This document shows positions 7,616 through 9,950 of a DNA stretch of 9,950 nt, one piece after another (within the stretch, counting starts at the first letter, position 1; the number at the start of each line of letters is the position of its first letter). Position numbers and translations under genes: made by a program. The DNA comes from Elusimicrobiales bacterium (GTDB taxonomy: Bacteria; Elusimicrobiota; Elusimicrobia; Elusimicrobiales; UBA9959): assembly GCA_026416895.1 (NCBI GenBank), contig JAOAEH010000019.1, positions 1-9,950 of the forward strand. The letters run 5' to 3'. The notes beneath the pieces were generated by a model, which worked only from the letters and a program-made list of their open reading frames with translations, did not search any database and had not been told where the DNA came from.

Positions 7616-7791
7616 TTCATTTTCTTCTTCTTTTTCTTTGAATCAAGATATACATAAATCAAAACTAAACCAATCAAAAGAATAAAAAAAAGAAAAGGAT
7701 TTTCAACTGTTTTTCTATTTTCAAAGTTTGTTTGCTGTGAATAAACAAGTAAACTAATAAAGATACTATTCAATAAAAGAAACAACTTCAT
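7612..7791 (-). CDS. small exported membrane protein of unknown function
   Basis: From the ATG at 7791 the product is 59 residues. An upstream TTG at 7839 would give 75 residues, but it would bury the signal peptide behind a charged leader, so I prefer the ATG. The N-terminus MKLFLLLNSIFISLLVYSQQ looks like a Sec signal peptide with a plausible signal peptidase I site after V-Y-S. A short polar stretch (about 19-32) leads to a second hydrophobic segment (about 33-50) and a lysine-rich cytoplasmic tail with six consecutive lysines. The mature protein would therefore be a one-span peptide of about 40 residues with a basic inner tail. I recognise no family. It overlaps the end of the nitroreductase gene by 26 bases and the pyrC start by four, so it is translated with them. 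The lack of a cysteine rules out a lipoprotein. Confidence 0.6.
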   Translation of the reverse strand: MKLFLLLNSIFISLLVYSQQTNFENRKTVENPFLFFILLIGLVLIYVYLDSKKKKKKMK

Positions 7792-8299
7792 CAAACGTTT
7801 TCTTTTTTCTTTCACTAGGCTCTTCTCCTTTTTCTCCAATTGCTATAAGAATTTCAACTCTTTCATCAGTAGAAACTTTCAACATCTTCTTTGCTTTTTC
7901 TCTATCAAACCAACCAATCCATAAACTTCCAAGTCCTTTTTCTGTAGCAGCAAGAACTATTTGTTGTCCACATATTCCTATGTCTATAAGTGAGAAATCA
8001 CAATCAGTTACCAATTCCCCAATTTTCATTTTAAAACTTTTTTTATTCCTAATTATTGCTATAATAACAAATGCATCTTTTACAAAACTACAAAAATGAT
8101 AAATGCCACTAAAAACTTCTTTACAAAATTTATCTTTAAACCTACCCCTTATTACTATAAATCTGTATGGTTGTATATTACAAGCAGAAGGTGAATTTAT
8201 ACCGCATTCAAGTATATATTTTAAAATATCATCAGATATAGAAGAAACTTTAAATTTTCTTATACTTTTTCTTGCTTTGACGAGATCTAGAAAATCCAT
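7766..8299 (-). CDS. nitroreductase-family FMN-dependent oxidoreductase
   Basis: This 177-residue protein is a compact member of the nitroreductase superfamily, which binds FMN as a dimer and reduces nitro compounds, quinones or other electron acceptors with NAD(P)H. The FMN phosphate and ring contacts are visible in ARKSIRKF (residues 9-16) and SPSACNIQPYRFIVI (36-50). GLGSLWIGWFD (122-132) and AIGEKGEEP (153-161) are the usual later motifs, followed by a basic KKKTFDEVV end. No signal peptide is seen, so it is cytosolic. It lies 11 bases after the sensor-like gene with no clear ribosome site, and its end overlaps the small membrane protein. The substrate cannot be predicted, and the short length is within the range of minimal family members. 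Confidence 0.9.
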   Translation of the reverse strand: MDFLDLVKARKSIRKFKVSSISDDILKYILECGINSPSACNIQPYRFIVIRGRFKDKFCKEVFSGIYHFCSFVKDAFVIIAIIRNKKSFKMKIGELVTDCDFSLIDIGICGQQIVLAATEKGLGSLWIGWFDREKAKKMLKVSTDERVEILIAIGEKGEEPSERKKKTFDEVVSFIE

Positions 8300-8310
8300 T
8301 AATTTATATT

Positions 8311-9417
8311 TTAATAAACTTTCTTTGGATATAAAAGTATTAATGTTCTATTCAACTCTGGAGTATCCCCAATATGTACAACTTTAACAGCAAGGTTTTG
8401 ACCTTTAAAAATAGTTTCTCCTTCCATAACTTCACCAGGATTATCAAATGCTTGACCTACTAATCTTAAAAGATTTTGTTGTTGACTATCTATAACATCA
8501 AGCAGATGAACACTTCCTGATATATTTCTCAATTCAAAATTTGCATATAAAACATTATTATTTTCATCAACTACTATAACATATTCATTATGAGGTACTA
8601 TTGTTTTTAAAATAGTTTTCCACCATTTTTCTTCAATTTCTCTAAAATATTTTTCTTTCTTAACATAGCCATCAATCTCCTTCTTAAACTTCTTCAACAA
8701 ATTATTAACACTTTCAGCAAGCATACCAATTTCATCATTTTTTACTTCAAATTTAAGCTCAAACGTTTTAAATGAAGCAGCATCTATAGCTTCAACAAGC
8801 ATATCAATCTTAGAAAAAATATGACTAGAGATAAATAAATAAAGGGGAACACCTAAAATTCCAAGTACAAAAACTGCACCTATTACATATTTTTTCATAG
8901 CAGAAGATATTAAAGCTTGGGAAGTAGCTCTAGAGACCAGAAGCAACAACATTCCAACAATCTCATTATTAACGCTAAGAGGTATTGCTATTTCATAATA
9001 AGGCTGTTTAGGAACTTGCCTTACTTTTGGGGATTTTGCTTCTTTTGCTTGAACAATAGCATCAGTCATTATTGGAACTTGTGAAATATATTCATCCCAA
9101 CTCATACCTATAAATCTTGCTTCTCTATGCCATCTTATTATTCCTGCTCTATTTACATATACAACAGAAGTTATTCTTTCATCTCTAGATATGGTTTCAT
9201 TCATTAATTTAAACTCTTCAAATGTAATACTTCTTGGATTTTTAAGAAGCCCTTCTCTAAGTGTTGGAGCGTAAGTTTTTATTGTTTCTATAACATCTGC
9301 TTTTAACTTTTCATCAAAAGTCCATTTAAACAAATTATGATAAAATATACCTCCTAATGTCATAATATATGCACCTAACAAACTAAACCATAATATAAAC
9401 TTAATTTTTATACTCAT
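8311..9417 (-). CDS. membrane-anchored sensor-like protein with HAMP and PAS-like domains, no output domain
   Basis: The 368-residue protein has a short basic N-terminus, a transmembrane helix (about residues 7-26), an extracytoplasmic sensing region (27-176) with a PAS/Cache-like run (RITSVVYVNRAGIIRWH, then YYEIAIPLSVNNEIVGMLLLLVS), and a second helix (177-198). A HAMP-type linker follows (199-250, with the conserved DEIGMLAESVNNLL at 228-241). A lysine-rich helix leads into a PAS-like domain (about 270-365, with VIVVDENNNVLYAN at 280-293). This layout is typical of histidine kinases and chemoreceptors, but there is no kinase, GGDEF, methyl-accepting or phosphatase domain before the stop. 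It may act by protein contact, or its partner may be encoded elsewhere. An AAGGAAGGTG ribosome site supports the start. The link to the nitroreductase 11 bases downstream is positional only. Confidence 0.75.
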   Translation of the reverse strand: MSIKIKFILWFSLLGAYIMTLGGIFYHNLFKWTFDEKLKADVIETIKTYAPTLREGLLKNPRSITFEEFKLMNETISRDERITSVVYVNRAGIIRWHREARFIGMSWDEYISQVPIMTDAIVQAKEAKSPKVRQVPKQPYYEIAIPLSVNNEIVGMLLLLVSRATSQALISSAMKKYVIGAVFVLGILGVPLYLFISSHIFSKIDMLVEAIDAASFKTFELKFEVKNDEIGMLAESVNNLLKKFKKEIDGYVKKEKYFREIEEKWWKTILKTIVPHNEYVIVVDENNNVLYANFELRNISGSVHLLDVIDSQQQNLLRLVGQAFDNPGEVMEGETIFKGQNLAVKVVHIGDTPELNRTLILLYPKKVY

Positions 9418-9421
9418 AAAA

Positions 9422-9431
9422 CACCTTCCTT
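9422..9431 (-). promoter_or_regulatory. ribosome binding site of the sensor-like gene
   Basis: AAGGAAGGTG on the minus strand lies four bases before the ATG at 9417. It is a good purine-rich match to the Shine-Dalgarno sequence and is one of the few clear sites in the window. It shows that this gene begins translation on its own rather than by coupling to secA. Confidence 0.55.
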
Positions 9432-9440
9432 CAACTAATC

Positions 9441-9468
9441 TCTATATTAAAAATTCTATATTAAATTT
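9441..9468. repeat. two-copy 14-base direct repeat between secA and the sensor-like gene
   Basis: The plus strand holds tctatattaaaaat followed at once by tctatattaaattt, so the first 11 bases are identical in both copies. It sits in the 65-base gap where a promoter for the sensor-like gene would lie; on the minus strand each copy contains a TAATATAGA-like stretch that could serve as a -10 element. It could be an operator or simply low-complexity AT-rich DNA. Confidence 0.3.
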
Positions 9469-9482
9469 TGATTACAAATATG

Positions 9483-9950
9483 TTAAACATTTACATTTTT
9501 ACCACAACATTTTTTATATTTTTTTCCACTTCCACAAGGGCACGGATCATTTCTTCCAACTTTCTTGAATGAAATCTCTTTATCTTTTTTGTTTGATGAA
9601 GAAAAATTAGAAACTGATTTAGAAGCAAAATTTTTGTTCTCATTTTCTTTTTTATTTTGAACAGAATTCATTTTTAATGTTGGAGGAAGTTGTATTTTAA
9701 AGAGATATTCAATCATTTGATCTCTTATTCTATCAAGCATTCTTTCAAAAAGAGCATATGATTCTTTCTGATATTCTATTAAAGGATCTTTTTGTCCATA
9801 CGCTCTCAAAACAACTCCCTTTCTCAAATGATCTAGTTCGTATAAATGATTTTTCCAATTATGATCTATAACCTGAAGTAAAAGTATTCTTTCAAGCTCC
9901 CTAAAATTAACACCTCTTAAATTAAAATCCTCTTCCCTTTTTTTATACAA
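9483..9950 (-). CDS. secA: preprotein translocase ATPase SecA, C-terminal end only
   Basis: The frame is open to the right edge, so only the last 155 or so residues are seen; the start lies outside, and the TTG at the edge is an internal leucine codon. Numbering from the edge, residues 18-85 match the end of the helical scaffold/wing region of SecA, with the hallmark LLQVIDHNWKNHLYELDHLR (24-43) and LRAYGQKDPLIEYQKES (48-64). A low-complexity Asn/Lys/Ser linker (about 90-130) leads to the SEC-C zinc motif VGRNDPCPCGSGKKYKKCCG (131-150), with Cys137, Cys139, Cys148 and Cys149 as ligands, which binds SecB or phospholipid and ribosomes in relatives. SecA drives protein export through SecYEG with ATP. 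The 65-base gap after it holds a weak promoter candidate for the next gene. Confidence 0.96.
   Translation of the reverse strand: MYKKREEDFNLRGVNFRELERILLLQVIDHNWKNHLYELDHLRKGVVLRAYGQKDPLIEYQKESYALFERMLDRIRDQMIEYLFKIQLPPTLKMNSVQNKKENENKNFASKSVSNFSSSNKKDKEISFKKVGRNDPCPCGSGKKYKKCCGKNVNV

Noticed and set aside
7792..7839. Upstream TTG start for the small membrane protein
   Set aside because: It would place sixteen mostly charged residues before a good signal peptide; the ATG at 7791 gives a normal Sec signal.
8103..8387. Plus-strand reading frame of 94 codons opposite the nitroreductase and the end of the sensor gene
   Set aside because: It is the longest of the antisense frames but spans two genes on the other strand and shows no motif.
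9418..9482. Rho-independent terminator after secA
   Set aside because: No GC-containing hairpin followed by a T run is visible; the gap is plain AT-rich sequence.

Overview
The window is an AT-rich stretch (roughly 30% G+C by eye) of a bacterial chromosome. Every convincing gene lies on the minus strand, so biological order runs from high to low coordinates. I see no mobile element, CRISPR array, tRNA or rRNA. A heptosyltransferase-like GT9 enzyme suggests a diderm envelope. AT-rich codon use, an hpf-hprK-rapZ-PTS block and a GH57 enzyme fit a deep-branching or uncultivated anaerobe-like Gram-negative lineage (an inference). The sequence alone does not let me name a phylum.

Layout in transcription order: (1) the C-terminal end of SecA, entering at the right edge; (2) a membrane-anchored sensor-like protein with HAMP and PAS-like parts but no output domain; (3) a small nitroreductase-family flavoprotein; (4) a very small exported or membrane protein; (5) pyrC and (6) pyrD, two steps of pyrimidine synthesis; (7) a GT9 glycosyltransferase; (8) hpf, the long ribosome hibernation factor; (9) hprK, HPr kinase/phosphorylase; (10) rapZ, a P-loop regulator; (11, 12) IIA and IIB of a mannose-family PTS; (13) a GH57 alpha-glucan enzyme running off the left edge.

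The genes are tightly packed. Several junctions are four-base ATGA start/stop overlaps (small protein/pyrC, hprK/rapZ, IIA/IIB, IIB/GH57), and others overlap by about 20-26 bases. Only two gaps look able to hold a promoter: 65 bases between secA and the sensor gene, and 46 bases in front of hpf. The second carries a TATAAT box and the best Shine-Dalgarno sequence in the window, so hpf-hprK-rapZ-IIA-IIB-GH57 may form its own transcription unit.

The hpf-to-GH57 unit reads as a carbon and energy control module. HprK and the IIA/IIB proteins act on or through HPr, RapZ links to nucleotide or metabolite signalling, HPF silences ribosomes in starvation, and the GH57 enzyme would remodel storage or imported glucans. 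No HPr, enzyme I, IIC or IID is visible, so the phosphorelay is incomplete here. Nothing in the window is clearly a new system. The points most worth a second look are a PyrD with a class 2 frame but class 1-like active-site motifs, the sensor without an output domain, and the PTS IIA/IIB pair coupled directly to a GH57 gene.
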